DNA of 64,000 bases from Salegentibacter sediminis. Its GTDB lineage: Bacteria > Bacteroidota > Bacteroidia > Flavobacteriales > Flavobacteriaceae. The notes beneath the pieces are model-generated. The model saw only the letters and a list, made by a program, of their open reading frames with translations. It did not search any database and was not told the DNA's origin. The position numbers and the translations under genes are program-made. The stretch lies in the NCBI RefSeq assembly GCF_002078605.1, contig NZ_MSJR01000006.1, positions 150,054 through 214,053 of the forward strand, written 5' to 3'. This document shows positions 9,482-17,722 of this stretch, piece by piece. Within the stretch, counting starts at the first letter, position 1, and every line of letters starts with the position of its first letter.

Positions 9482-9495
9482 TTTACTTTTGTGAA
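9482..9495. promoter_or_regulatory. Operator-like palindrome 6 (TTTAC-TTTT-GTGAA)
   Basis: Imperfect copy overlapping the M14 candidate -7 box and ending one base before its ATG. Binding here would block that promoter directly. Confidence 0.5.
9484..9491 (+). promoter_or_regulatory. Candidate -7 box (TACTTTTG) of the M14 peptidase gene
   Basis: Matches TAnnTTTG, with a TTG 16 bp upstream (9465-9467) as a possible -33 element. It lies inside the track ORF, which argues that translation starts at 9497 and not at 9479. Confidence 0.55.
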
Positions 9496-9496
9496 C

Positions 9497-10660
9497 ATGA
9501 ATTATTCAACAATACTACAGCCTTTAATGGAGTCTTATTCTTCTGTTAAGGAAAAAACAATCCAGGGCCGATATCTTCATTTAGAACATATTGAGCCCTT
9601 GCTTCAAAAGCATTCAAAAAATTTCAGAATAAAGGTAATCGGCAGATCGGTTTTGAATGAGCCTATTCATCGTGTTGAAATGGGCAAGGGTAAAATAAAG
9701 GTATTGGCCTGGTCACAGATGCATGGAAATGAATCTACCACCACAAAGGCAGTCTTTGATCTTTTAAATGCTGCTAGCCTTTTAAACACAAATTCTGTGC
9801 TGTCTGCTATTCTCTCCAGGTGTACTGTTCGTATTATTCCTATGCTAAATCCCGATGGGGCAAAGGTCTACACCAGGCTTAATGCTAATCAAGTGGATTT
9901 AAATCGTGATGCGCAGGAGCTCAAAGAGCCTGAAAGTAGAGTGTTGCGCAACGAATTTGATGCTTTTAAACCTGATTTTTGTTTAAATCTTCACGACCAG
10001 CGTACAATTTTTAGTGCGGGTAGGGCGGCAAGGCCGGCGACCCTGTCTTTCTTAACCCCTTCTATGGACCGGGACAGGGCTGTACACCCTGAAAGAAAGA
10101 AAAGTATGCAGATTATTACAAGAATCTATGAGGACCTAAAACTGGTCTTGCCGGGAAGGATTGGGAGGTATGACGATGGATATAATATCAATTGTACCGG
10201 AGATACTTTCCAGACCGCTAAGGTTCCTACCATTTTATTTGAAGCCGGTCACGCTCCTGGGGATTATGAGCGGGAAAAAGTAAGGGAGTATGTTTATGCC
10301 GCCATGGTTTCAGCTTTGTATGCTATCGCTTCGGGAAACTTTACCGAAAGCAACTATTCAGTTTATACCGATATCCCTCAAAACGAGAAGCTATTTAACG
10401 ATATAATTCTGAAATATGTATTGTTAAATAATCAGCGGATGGATGTATCTATTCAATATAAAGAAGAATTAGTGGGGGATAATATAGAATTGGTACCAAT
10501 AATTGAAAAAATAGCCCCTGAGATTACAAATTTTGCTCATAGGATAATCGATGCTAAAGGCGCAAAAATTGAATTTCCGGATGTGCCTGAAGTTCGCGAA
10601 AACGTTATAGTTAATAAAATTATCTTAAACGGGGAGATAATAGGTCTTAAATGTGAATAA
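9497..10660 (+). CDS. M14-family zinc carboxypeptidase-like protein
   Basis: I start at ATG 9497, because the track start (9479) lies upstream of the likely -7 box. This gives 387 residues. The zinc-carboxypeptidase signature is present: H76 and E79 in QMHGNES, H166 in NLHDQRT, and a catalytic Glu at 249 in LFEAGHAPGDYE, with Arg/Asn substrate residues in the LNPDGA and DLNRDA segments. There is no signal peptide, so it should act in the cytoplasm. The C-terminal 110 residues are not part of the catalytic fold. It is divergent from the XRE regulator and has three operator palindromes upstream. The substrate is unknown; peptides or amidated amino acids are typical for the family. Confidence 0.88.
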   Translation: MNYSTILQPLMESYSSVKEKTIQGRYLHLEHIEPLLQKHSKNFRIKVIGRSVLNEPIHRVEMGKGKIKVLAWSQMHGNESTTTKAVFDLLNAASLLNTNSVLSAILSRCTVRIIPMLNPDGAKVYTRLNANQVDLNRDAQELKEPESRVLRNEFDAFKPDFCLNLHDQRTIFSAGRAARPATLSFLTPSMDRDRAVHPERKKSMQIITRIYEDLKLVLPGRIGRYDDGYNINCTGDTFQTAKVPTILFEAGHAPGDYEREKVREYVYAAMVSALYAIASGNFTESNYSVYTDIPQNEKLFNDIILKYVLLNNQRMDVSIQYKEELVGDNIELVPIIEKIAPEITNFAHRIIDAKGAKIEFPDVPEVRENVIVNKIILNGEIIGLKCE

Positions 10661-10698
10661 TTCTCAAAATACTTAGTAATTATTCAACGATTTTGTAT

Positions 10699-10706
10699 TA
10701 ATTTTG
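10699..10706 (+). promoter_or_regulatory. Candidate -7 box (TAATTTTG) of the Lrp gene
   Basis: Matches TAnnTTTG, 28 bp before the start codon. No clear -33 TTG. Confidence 0.45.
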
Positions 10707-10734
10707 AACTTCATTAAAAAAAGAGATTTGAAAA

Positions 10735-11214
10735 ATGGCCAAGTTTAAATTAGACGAAACAGACCACCAGATTCTTGATATGCTTATCGAGAATACCCGG
10801 ACTCCTTTTACCGATATTGCCAAGAAACTATTAATATCGGCCGGAACCGTTCACGTAAGGGTGAAAAAGATGGAAGAAGCAGGAATTATTACTGGTTCTT
10901 CCCTGACATTGGACTATAAAAAATTGGGTTATGCCTTTATTGCTTACGTAGGCGTATTCCTTAAAAACACTTCTCAAACAAAATTCGTTTTAGAGAGAAT
11001 AAATGAAATTCCTTTTGTAACCGTTGCCCACGTTACTACCGGGAAATTTAATGTTTTTTGTAAAATAAGAGCTCGAAATACCCAACACGCAAAAGAGATT
11101 ATCTTTCAATTAGATGATATTGAGGGAGTTTATAGAACAGAGACAATGATTTCTCTGGAAGAGAGCCTGAACGATAAAAAACGCTTAATGCATTCTATTT
11201 TTCAGAATTTGTAA
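10735..11214 (+). CDS. Lrp/AsnC-family transcriptional regulator
   Basis: 159 residues. The N-terminal winged HTH is LDETDHQILDMLIENTRTPFTDIAKKLLISAGTVHVRVKKMEEAGIITG (about 5-55), and a RAM effector-binding beta-alpha domain follows (about 67-145, with VAHVTTGKFNVFCKIRARN). Lrp-type proteins form octamers that respond to amino acids, and autoregulation is common. The effector cannot be read from the sequence. A strong intrinsic terminator follows immediately, so it is monocistronic. Confidence 0.95.
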   Translation: MAKFKLDETDHQILDMLIENTRTPFTDIAKKLLISAGTVHVRVKKMEEAGIITGSSLTLDYKKLGYAFIAYVGVFLKNTSQTKFVLERINEIPFVTVAHVTTGKFNVFCKIRARNTQHAKEIIFQLDDIEGVYRTETMISLEESLNDKKRLMHSIFQNL

Positions 11215-11233
11215 AGCGTCCTAAACTTTTACT

Positions 11234-11271
11234 AAAAACCCTTTAGGCTACTCTGTTTAAAGGGTTTTTTT
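11234..11271 (+). terminator. Intrinsic terminator after the Lrp gene
   Basis: Stem AAAACCCTTTA pairs with TAAAGGGTTTT around an 11-base loop, followed by a T tract. Confidence 0.85.
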
Positions 11272-11300
11272 ATAAATTTAAATAAACACCAATTAAGATT

Positions 11301-13874
11301 ATGCATAGAGAACCAAAACTGGAAAGATTTAATGAAAGTGTACTCGCGAAATACCAGGTTTATAATAGCATTTTTCTAACCTTACCCTTTGATGATATAA
11401 AAAAAACAGGGGCTTTATTGCCCTTGTTTCAGGAAATTTGTGAAGCCGGATTCGCTGAGAACAAAAATCCTTCGGAAATAATTGAAACCTTTTTTAATAA
11501 ATACCAGGAAGATCCTTCTGAAAGTGAAAAGATAGACTTGCTTTTTAGGTTTATTCAGTATATAGAAAGACAGGTAGTATTGTTTGATGCTATAGAAGAT
11601 GCCTCTTTCCCTGTAGTTAACAATATGGATGGGCACGGAACCCTTAGGAATATTAAAGAGGAAGCTGAAGCTGTTAATAAAACCTCTGAGCTCAGGGATT
11701 ACCTGAAACGGTTTAAAGTGCGGCCTACGCTTACAGCGCACCCCACGCAATTTTACCCGGGTGCTGTATTGGGGATCATCACCGACCTGGATAAAGCCGT
11801 ACAGAAAAACGACTTAACAACCATAAAAAATCTCCTGGCCCAGCTTGGTAAAACCCCGTTTTTCAAAAAAGAAAAACCCTCGCCATTCGATGAAGCGGTA
11901 AGCCTGATTTGGTACTTTGAGAATGTATTCTATCAAAGTGTAAGTCAGATATATAATTATTTGCAACAAAATATTTTTAATGGAGAAGATCCCGGAAATC
12001 AGGTGATCAACCTTGGTTTTTGGCCAGGAGGAGACCGGGACGGAAACCCATTTGTAACCACGGAAATCACCCTGAAGGTTGCTAAAAGACTTCGGTCTAC
12101 AATCCTGCTTAATTATTACAGGGACTTAAGAAAATTAAAGCGCCGTCTAACCTTTAGTGAGGTAGATGAGATCATTTCTGAAATCGAACCTAAGCTGTAT
12201 GCCAGCGCTATTTCAAAAACAGGAAAAATTAAAATAAGCCTTGAAGACTTAAAGTCTAAGTTGACTAAGATCAGGGATATAGTTCGTGACAAACATCAAT
12301 CATTATTTTTAGAGGAAGTAGACGATCTTCTAAATAAAATTAACCTCTTCGGGTATCATTTTGGCACTTTGGATATTCGTCAGGATTCCAGTAAACACAA
12401 TGAGGTGCTGGAAGAACTTCACCAATATAAGCCCGATCTCTTCGGTGGAAAATATTCCGATTTAACCGAGGAGGAGCAAATTGATGCTTTAACCAAAGTT
12501 CAGGGGAATATAGACCCTGAGAATCTGGAAGAAGGGATGGCTAAAGCTACCTTGTCTTCGATATATGCAATGCAAAGTATTCAGCAAACCAATGGAGAGA
12601 ATGGTGCAAACCGATATATTATAAGTAACTGCGGAAGTGTGCAGGGGGTATTGCAGCCTTTTGCGTTTATGAGATTATGTGGTTGGGAAAAACCATCGGT
12701 AGATATTATCCCGCTTTTTGAAACCGTACCCGATCTAAGAAAGGCTCATGAGGTGATGGAAGTTCTGTATAATAATTCGGTTTACAAAGAGCATCTTGAG
12801 CGACGCGGAAACAAGCAAACAATTATGCTCGGCTTTAGTGATGGAACCAAGGATGGGGGTTACCTAATGGCTAACTGGAGTATTTATAAGGCCAAAGAAA
12901 AGCTTACAGAGATTTCAAGGAAATATGATATAAAAGTAGTTTTCTTTGATGGTCGGGGAGGGCCACCTGCTCGAGGAGGAGGAAAAACGCACCAGTTTTA
13001 CGCTTCTTTGGGTCCAGGCATAGAAAATGAAGAGATCCAGCTAACCGTGCAGGGGCAAACCATTAGTTCAAATTTTGGTACTCAGGACAGTTGCCGCTAT
13101 AATCTGGAACAGTTACTAAGTTCCGGAGTTTCGAACGAAATTTTGAGTGAAGGAGAAAATGTCCTTTCGGAAGAGGACAGGGAGACTATGGATAGATTGG
13201 CGGAATTGAGTTATACTACTTATACCGATTTCAAACAGCATCCAAAGTTTATTCCTTATCTGGAACAAATGAGTACGCTGAAATATTACGCGAAAACCAA
13301 TATTGGTAGTCGCCCTTCTAAAAGAAATAAATCTGAAAAGTTAAACTTAAGCGACCTAAGAGCGATTCCTTTTGTGGGAAGCTGGAGTCAATTGAAACAA
13401 AATGTCCCCGGATTTTTTGGAGTTGGAACTGCTATGGAGTTTTACGAAAAAGAAGGGGAGTTTGATAAAGTGATCCATCTCTATGAGAACTCAGTGTTTT
13501 TTAAGACACTGCTGGAAAACAGCATGATGAGTCTAACCAAGTCATTCTTTGCTTTAACATCTTATATGAAGGACGACAAGGAATTCGGAGAGTTCTGGCA
13601 ACTGATTTATGAGGAATATGAGCGTACAAAAAGAATGTTGCTCAAGGTTACCGGTTACAAAGAGCTGCTGGAAAATCAACCGGCAGGCAAGGCCTCAATT
13701 CAGGCCCGGGAACGTATCGTGTTACCTTTACTAACCATTCAGCAACATGCCTTAAGAAAAGTTCAGGAACTACAGAAGCAGGGTGAAGCTTCTGAAGATT
13801 TGCTTGAGATCTATGAAAAGATGGTTACCCGCTCTTTATATGGAAATATTAATGCAAGTAGAAACTCCGCATAA
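11301..13874 (+). CDS. ppc: Phosphoenolpyruvate carboxylase
   Basis: 857 residues, the usual length. Signature segments are LTAHPTQ (catalytic His at 147), WPGGDRDGNPFVT, MLGFSDGTKDGGYL and the glycine-rich loop FFDGRGGPPARGGGKT, the Bacteroidota variant of the classic HGRGGSVGRGG. It carboxylates PEP to oxaloacetate, an anaplerotic step that also fixes bicarbonate. It is the first gene of a three-gene overlapping run with the DinB-like and YihY genes. The C-terminus (NASRNSA) departs from the common NTG ending, but that tail varies in this phylum. Confidence 0.95.
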   Translation: MHREPKLERFNESVLAKYQVYNSIFLTLPFDDIKKTGALLPLFQEICEAGFAENKNPSEIIETFFNKYQEDPSESEKIDLLFRFIQYIERQVVLFDAIEDASFPVVNNMDGHGTLRNIKEEAEAVNKTSELRDYLKRFKVRPTLTAHPTQFYPGAVLGIITDLDKAVQKNDLTTIKNLLAQLGKTPFFKKEKPSPFDEAVSLIWYFENVFYQSVSQIYNYLQQNIFNGEDPGNQVINLGFWPGGDRDGNPFVTTEITLKVAKRLRSTILLNYYRDLRKLKRRLTFSEVDEIISEIEPKLYASAISKTGKIKISLEDLKSKLTKIRDIVRDKHQSLFLEEVDDLLNKINLFGYHFGTLDIRQDSSKHNEVLEELHQYKPDLFGGKYSDLTEEEQIDALTKVQGNIDPENLEEGMAKATLSSIYAMQSIQQTNGENGANRYIISNCGSVQGVLQPFAFMRLCGWEKPSVDIIPLFETVPDLRKAHEVMEVLYNNSVYKEHLERRGNKQTIMLGFSDGTKDGGYLMANWSIYKAKEKLTEISRKYDIKVVFFDGRGGPPARGGGKTHQFYASLGPGIENEEIQLTVQGQTISSNFGTQDSCRYNLEQLLSSGVSNEILSEGENVLSEEDRETMDRLAELSYTTYTDFKQHPKFIPYLEQMSTLKYYAKTNIGSRPSKRNKSEKLNLSDLRAIPFVGSWSQLKQNVPGFFGVGTAMEFYEKEGEFDKVIHLYENSVFFKTLLENSMMSLTKSFFALTSYMKDDKEFGEFWQLIYEEYERTKRMLLKVTGYKELLENQPAGKASIQARERIVLPLLTIQQHALRKVQELQKQGEASEDLLEIYEKMVTRSLYGNINASRNSA

Positions 13875-14395
13875 TGATAGTCTCAGAGTTAAATAAAGGA
13901 GATTACCACGAGTTTTATCAAACTTATATAGATAAACTTCCCGGCGATAAGTCGCTGGGAAGTTTGCTTATGGAAAATCAAAGAGAGCTTGAGGAAGTGC
14001 TCAGCATAATTACTCCGGAAAAGCTGAGTTTTAGGTATGCCCCGGGAAAATGGAGCCTGGCAGAAGTACTTCAACATATGATTGATGTGGAACGTATTTT
14101 TCAATACAGGGCGCTGTGCATAGCCAGGAATGATAAAACTTCGCTTCCTGGATTTGATCATGATGCCTATGTACCGGCTTCAGAAGCAAACCGTCGGGAA
14201 CTTGAAGGCTTAAAAGAGGAATTTATAAATGTAAGAATCTCGAGTATTGATCTTTATGCAAGTTTTTCTGAAGAAATGCTTCAACGTACCGGAGTGGTGA
14301 ATAATAACAAAACCAGTGTCGGGGTCATAGGATTTATAAGCATAGGACATACCCTTCATCATCTGGAGCTTTTGAAGAAAAAGTACCTGATATGA
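13874..14395 (+). CDS. DinB-family metal-dependent protein
   Basis: 173 residues with the four-helix DinB/YfiT fold. The metal-binding His positions are visible in SLAEVLQHMIDVERIFQYRAL (about residue 64) and GHTLHHLELLKKKYL at the C-terminus. Relatives are putative thiol-dependent S-transferases or damage-inducible proteins of unproven substrate. The ATG overlaps the ppc stop (TAATG), and the stop overlaps the YihY start (ATGA), so the three are translated from one message. Fold confident, function not. Confidence 0.88.
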   Translation: MIVSELNKGDYHEFYQTYIDKLPGDKSLGSLLMENQRELEEVLSIITPEKLSFRYAPGKWSLAEVLQHMIDVERIFQYRALCIARNDKTSLPGFDHDAYVPASEANRRELEGLKEEFINVRISSIDLYASFSEEMLQRTGVVNNNKTSVGVIGFISIGHTLHHLELLKKKYLI

Positions 14396-15405
14396 ATTTT
14401 TTCAAGACCTTCTTTAGTTTACTGAAAAAGGCTTATTTCAGCTGGAACCGCAATGATCCTTATGCAAGGAGTGCAACTATAGCATATTATACCTTATTTT
14501 CTTTACCTTCTTTATTAATCATAGTTGTAACAATTGCGAGCTATTTTTTTAAGCGGCAAGCGGTGCAGGGGCGAATCACTGATGAAATAGGAGAGTTTAT
14601 CGGTCCCGATTCTGCAAATGCCATTGAAGCCATAGTCGCCAATGCGGCACTCTCGGGAGATTCTACCTGGGCTATTATCGTGGGTGTTGCGCTGTTGCTT
14701 TTTGGTGCTACCGGGGTATTCTTTCAGCTAAAGAAGGCAATGAATAATATTTGGAATGTAGCAGCGAAAAAATCTAATTTTTTGCAATTACTTCTGGACA
14801 GAGTTATCTCTTTTGGAATGGTGCTGGTAATTGGCCTGCTTTTGCTGGTTTCAATGGTTATCTCTGCACTACTGGCTATTCTAAGCGATCATATAGACCA
14901 ATTTGCACCCGGGGTAACCGGATTTATGGTAGATGTTACTAACTTTTTTATTTCCTTTTTAATTGTTACCACCCTTTTCGCTGCGGTTTTTAAATTGCTT
15001 CCCGATATAAAAATAAGGTGGCGAATAACCTATTTGGGTGCAGTTTTAACCACTATTTTATTCTTAATAGGAGAAAAAATACTGGGTTTCTATTTTGGTA
15101 GCAGTGAACCAGCCTCTGTGTATGGCGGGGCCTCCTCTGTAGTATTACTCCTTTTATGGGTCTATTATACCTGTCTTATTCTTTTCTTTGGGGCCGAATT
15201 TACAGTTCAATTTGCTTTACATAGAAATGAAAAGGTGGTCCCAAATAAATATGGGGAGCCTGCGATCTACCAGGAGATGGAAAAGCTGGAGCAAAAACGG
15301 GTGCAACTCCAGGAAGAAAAAAAGATTATAGATACCCTTAAAAGTAACCTGGACCTTGAGGAAGAAAAACAGAATAGAGATAAGAAAGATTCAGCAGAAA
15401 AATAA
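14392..15405 (+). CDS. YihY/BrkB-family inner-membrane protein
   Basis: 337 residues with six hydrophobic segments. The family signature ARSATIAYYTLFSLPSLLIIV is at about residues 24-44, and GATGVFFQLKKAMNNIWNV marks the first cytoplasmic loop. The C-terminal 60 residues are a charged coiled coil (EMEKLEQKRVQLQEEKKII). The family was once called ribonuclease BN in error; the transport or envelope role is still unclear. Last gene of the ppc run. Confidence 0.92.
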   Translation: MNFFKTFFSLLKKAYFSWNRNDPYARSATIAYYTLFSLPSLLIIVVTIASYFFKRQAVQGRITDEIGEFIGPDSANAIEAIVANAALSGDSTWAIIVGVALLLFGATGVFFQLKKAMNNIWNVAAKKSNFLQLLLDRVISFGMVLVIGLLLLVSMVISALLAILSDHIDQFAPGVTGFMVDVTNFFISFLIVTTLFAAVFKLLPDIKIRWRITYLGAVLTTILFLIGEKILGFYFGSSEPASVYGGASSVVLLLLWVYYTCLILFFGAEFTVQFALHRNEKVVPNKYGEPAIYQEMEKLEQKRVQLQEEKKIIDTLKSNLDLEEEKQNRDKKDSAEK

Positions 15406-15440
15406 ATGACGACCTTTGCTTTTATTAATAAAGTTTAACG

Positions 15441-15458
15441 ATAAACCTTCGGTTTTTT
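15441..15458 (+). terminator. Weak terminator-like hairpin after YihY
   Basis: AAACC and GGTTT pair around a three-base loop and run into T bases. The stem is short, so this is tentative. Confidence 0.35.
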
Positions 15459-15494
15459 ATAAAGGCCTTAATACCCATTGGCTCCTGTGATGTT

Positions 15495-15502
15495 TATCTT
15501 TG
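15495..15502 (+). promoter_or_regulatory. Candidate -7 box (TATCTTTG) of the PfpI gene
   Basis: Matches TAnnTTTG, 25 bp before the start. A TTG at 15478-15480 is slightly too close to be an ideal -33. Confidence 0.5.
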
Positions 15503-15527
15503 AGTAAAACCGAAAAAAGATAAGATT

Positions 15528-16076
15528 ATGGAAAAGAAAGTTGCAATTTTAGCTACAAATGGATTTGAAGAGTCTGAATTGAAATCTCCAAAAGAAGCAA
15601 TGGAGAAAGAAGGCTTTAAAGTGGATATTATCAGCATTGAAAAAGGAAAGATAAAAGGCTGGGCCGATGGGGGCTGGAGTGGTGAAGTAGAAGTAGACCG
15701 CACTGTTAAAGAGGTGAAAGCAAAAGATTATAACGGGCTGGTACTTCCTGGCGGAGTTATGAATCCGGATATTTTGAGAAGAGATGAAGATGTCCTGACA
15801 TTTGTTCGGGATTTCTTTAAACTGAAAAAACCAGTTGGAGCAATTTGCCATGCAGGCTGGACCCTTATTGAGGCCGAAGTGGTGAAAGGTCGAACTATGA
15901 CTTCTTTCAATTCTATTAAAACCGACCTGAAAAATGCCGGTGCCAATTGGGTTGATAAAGAAGTAGTTGTTGATGAAGGCTTTGTCACCAGTCGAAACCC
16001 CAATGATCTACCAGCTTTTAATGCCAAGATTATTGAAGAAATTAAAGAAGGCAAGCACGATATGCAACATGCATAG
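15528..16076 (+). CDS. DJ-1/PfpI-family protein (type 1 glutamine amidotransferase-like)
   Basis: 182 residues. The nucleophile elbow AICHAGW places Cys107 next to His108, and an upstream Glu (GFEESEL, about residue 14) completes the PfpI-type site. Members include intracellular proteases and YhbO/YajL-type stress proteins proposed to act on glyoxal adducts. The sequence does not decide between these. Promoter and terminator flank it, so it is a monocistron. Confidence 0.93.
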   Translation: MEKKVAILATNGFEESELKSPKEAMEKEGFKVDIISIEKGKIKGWADGGWSGEVEVDRTVKEVKAKDYNGLVLPGGVMNPDILRRDEDVLTFVRDFFKLKKPVGAICHAGWTLIEAEVVKGRTMTSFNSIKTDLKNAGANWVDKEVVVDEGFVTSRNPNDLPAFNAKIIEEIKEGKHDMQHA

Positions 16077-16100
16077 GGACTGAGATTGCTATGAAAAAGA

Positions 16101-16143
16101 AAAGAGGCCGTTTAAAAATCACTTTTTAGACGGCCTCTTTATT
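16101..16143. terminator. Bidirectional terminator between PfpI and the acidic protein gene
   Basis: AAAGAGGCCGT..TAAAAA pairs with TTTTTA.ACGGCCTCTTT around a short loop, with A/T tracts on both sides. It serves the two convergent genes. Confidence 0.88.
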
Positions 16144-16155
16144 TATAGCTCGGAA

Positions 16156-16470
16156 TTAATGATCATCATCATCGGAATCTTCCTCTTCAACTTCGTTTGT
16201 TTTTTCGGGAATTTCCACTATTGGTTCGTTAAAATCTGAATCATCATAGTCTTCTTCATCGAAATTGGCCATCGTATTTTCAAGACGTGTACTCACTTTA
16301 ACAAGGTACACGGTATCCTCGGTCTTAACTTCAACCGCATCAACCGTCTCATTCTTAGCGTTTTTAAAGGAGATCACCTGGTCGTCATCATATCCATCGG
16401 GATACTTCTCCACCAGGAGGCTAAGTATTTCTGGCGTAAGCTTTTTGTAATCAACAATTATTCTTTTCAT
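16156..16470 (-). CDS. Small acidic conserved protein, function unknown
   Basis: 104 residues, no family recognised. The first 65 residues look folded (IIVDYKKLTPEILSLLVEKYPDGY, then VDAVEVKTEDTVYLVKVS). The last 40 are very acidic, ending EEEDSDDDDH, and are probably disordered. There is no signal or membrane segment. I recall similar ORFs in flavobacteria upstream of aroB-like or primase-labelled entries, but no tested function. It lies 79 bp downstream of aroB on the same strand and may be co-transcribed. The conserved-looking N-terminus supports a real gene. Confidence 0.82.
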   Translation of the reverse strand: MKRIIVDYKKLTPEILSLLVEKYPDGYDDDQVISFKNAKNETVDAVEVKTEDTVYLVKVSTRLENTMANFDEEDYDDSDFNEPIVEIPEKTNEVEEEDSDDDDH

Positions 16471-16549
16471 AGCGCGAATGGTTTCTGCAATAATAACAAA
16501 AAAAATATCTGATTTAGATTTTTAAATAAAACTATTAATTTTTAAAAAA

Positions 16550-17617
16550 TCAAGCTTTTCCATAAAAATCGAATGCTTTTTGAATAACTGCATTTGATAC
16601 AAGACAGTCAATTAAAGGTTTCCCAATGTCTTCCAGCAGTACGAAATTAATTTTTCCATATTCATTCTTCTTATCATACTTCATTAACTCGATTATTTTT
16701 GTAATATCCTGGTCCTCAAACTCTACCTTTCCATACATATCGAGTATGTTACTGGTAATTTGTTCCATTTTTTTCTTAGGAAACTCTTTTAATTCTGAAG
16801 AAATAAATGTTGCTAAAATCATCCCAATCGCCACGGCTTCTCCGTGTAGTAGTCTTGTTTTAGAAGCGTGATTAAGGAAGTAAGATTCAATGGCATGTCC
16901 AAGGGTATGACCATAATTAAGGGTTTTCCTAAGATTTTTTTCATCAGGGTCACGGGATACTATTTTGGCTTTAATGGCGACAGATTCTTTAATAATATCG
17001 TCCAGATCTTCTAAGCTTAAATCTTTTAACGAAGTAAGCTTATTCCAGTACTTCTCATCCTTAATAAGACCGTGCTTTAAAATTTCGGCCAGGCCACTTC
17101 GCATTTCATTGGCAGGGAGGCTTTTTAAATAATCAGGGTCGATTAAAACCATTTTGGCGTTATTGATCACTCCTATTTGGTTTTTAAGGTTCCCCAGGTC
17201 CACCCCGGTTTTTCCTCCTACTGAAGCGTCTACCATAGCCAATAGCGTTGTAGGAATATTTATATAAGAAATACCTCTTTTAAAACAAGAAGCTACAAAA
17301 CCACCCAGATCTGTCACTACGCCGCCGCCAAGGTTCAATACCAGGCTTTTTCGGTCGGCTTCCAGTTCAGAAAGTACATTCCAGATCTGGCTGCAGGTTT
17401 CCAGATTCTTATGGCTTTCGCCTGCTTCCATCTCTATGACCTCTACAGGAGTTTCTGTTGCAAGCCTGGCAAGAAAGGCGGAAAGACAAAAATTATGGGT
17501 GTTGGAATCAACCAGAATGAAAATTTTTGAAGCCTTGTTTTCGGTCAGATAAGTAGCGAGTTTTTCGTAGGCATTATCCCTGTAAAAAACAGGGGCACCA
17601 ATTGCCGTTTTTGCCAT
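16550..17617 (-). CDS. aroB: 3-dehydroquinate synthase
   Basis: 355 residues. NAD-binding and substrate motifs are visible: GGGVVTDLGGFVASCFKRGI, NIPTTLLAMVDASVGGKTGVDL and metal-binding NYGHTLGHAIE. It converts DAHP to 3-dehydroquinate, the second step of the shikimate pathway, using NAD+ and a divalent metal. No other shikimate genes are in the window. It is divergent from proline dehydrogenase across a 105-bp spacer. Confidence 0.96.
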   Translation of the reverse strand: MAKTAIGAPVFYRDNAYEKLATYLTENKASKIFILVDSNTHNFCLSAFLARLATETPVEVIEMEAGESHKNLETCSQIWNVLSELEADRKSLVLNLGGGVVTDLGGFVASCFKRGISYINIPTTLLAMVDASVGGKTGVDLGNLKNQIGVINNAKMVLIDPDYLKSLPANEMRSGLAEILKHGLIKDEKYWNKLTSLKDLSLEDLDDIIKESVAIKAKIVSRDPDEKNLRKTLNYGHTLGHAIESYFLNHASKTRLLHGEAVAIGMILATFISSELKEFPKKKMEQITSNILDMYGKVEFEDQDITKIIELMKYDKKNEYGKINFVLLEDIGKPLIDCLVSNAVIQKAFDFYGKA

Positions 17618-17695
17618 AATTTATAAGGTTTTAAATATCTTTAAAGAAGCCTCGAAAATAAGCAGAAATATTCAAAAAAATCAAAGTCTCTGTTT

Positions 17696-17703
17696 TATCT
17701 TTG
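17696..17703 (+). promoter_or_regulatory. Candidate -7 box (TATCTTTG) of the proline dehydrogenase gene
   Basis: Matches TAnnTTTG, 19 bp before the ATG, which implies a short leader. No clear -33 TTG. Confidence 0.5.
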
Positions 17704-17722
17704 TTGTAAGAATTCTAACAAC

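Noticed and set aside
9211-9495. Possible CRISPR array from the repeated TTTAC units
   Set aside because: Repeats are 14-bp palindromes with unequal spacing, tied to two promoters; no cas genes are present.
9479-9496. ATG 9479 as start of the M14 gene
   Set aside because: It is upstream of the TACTTTTG box, so it would not be on the message from that promoter.
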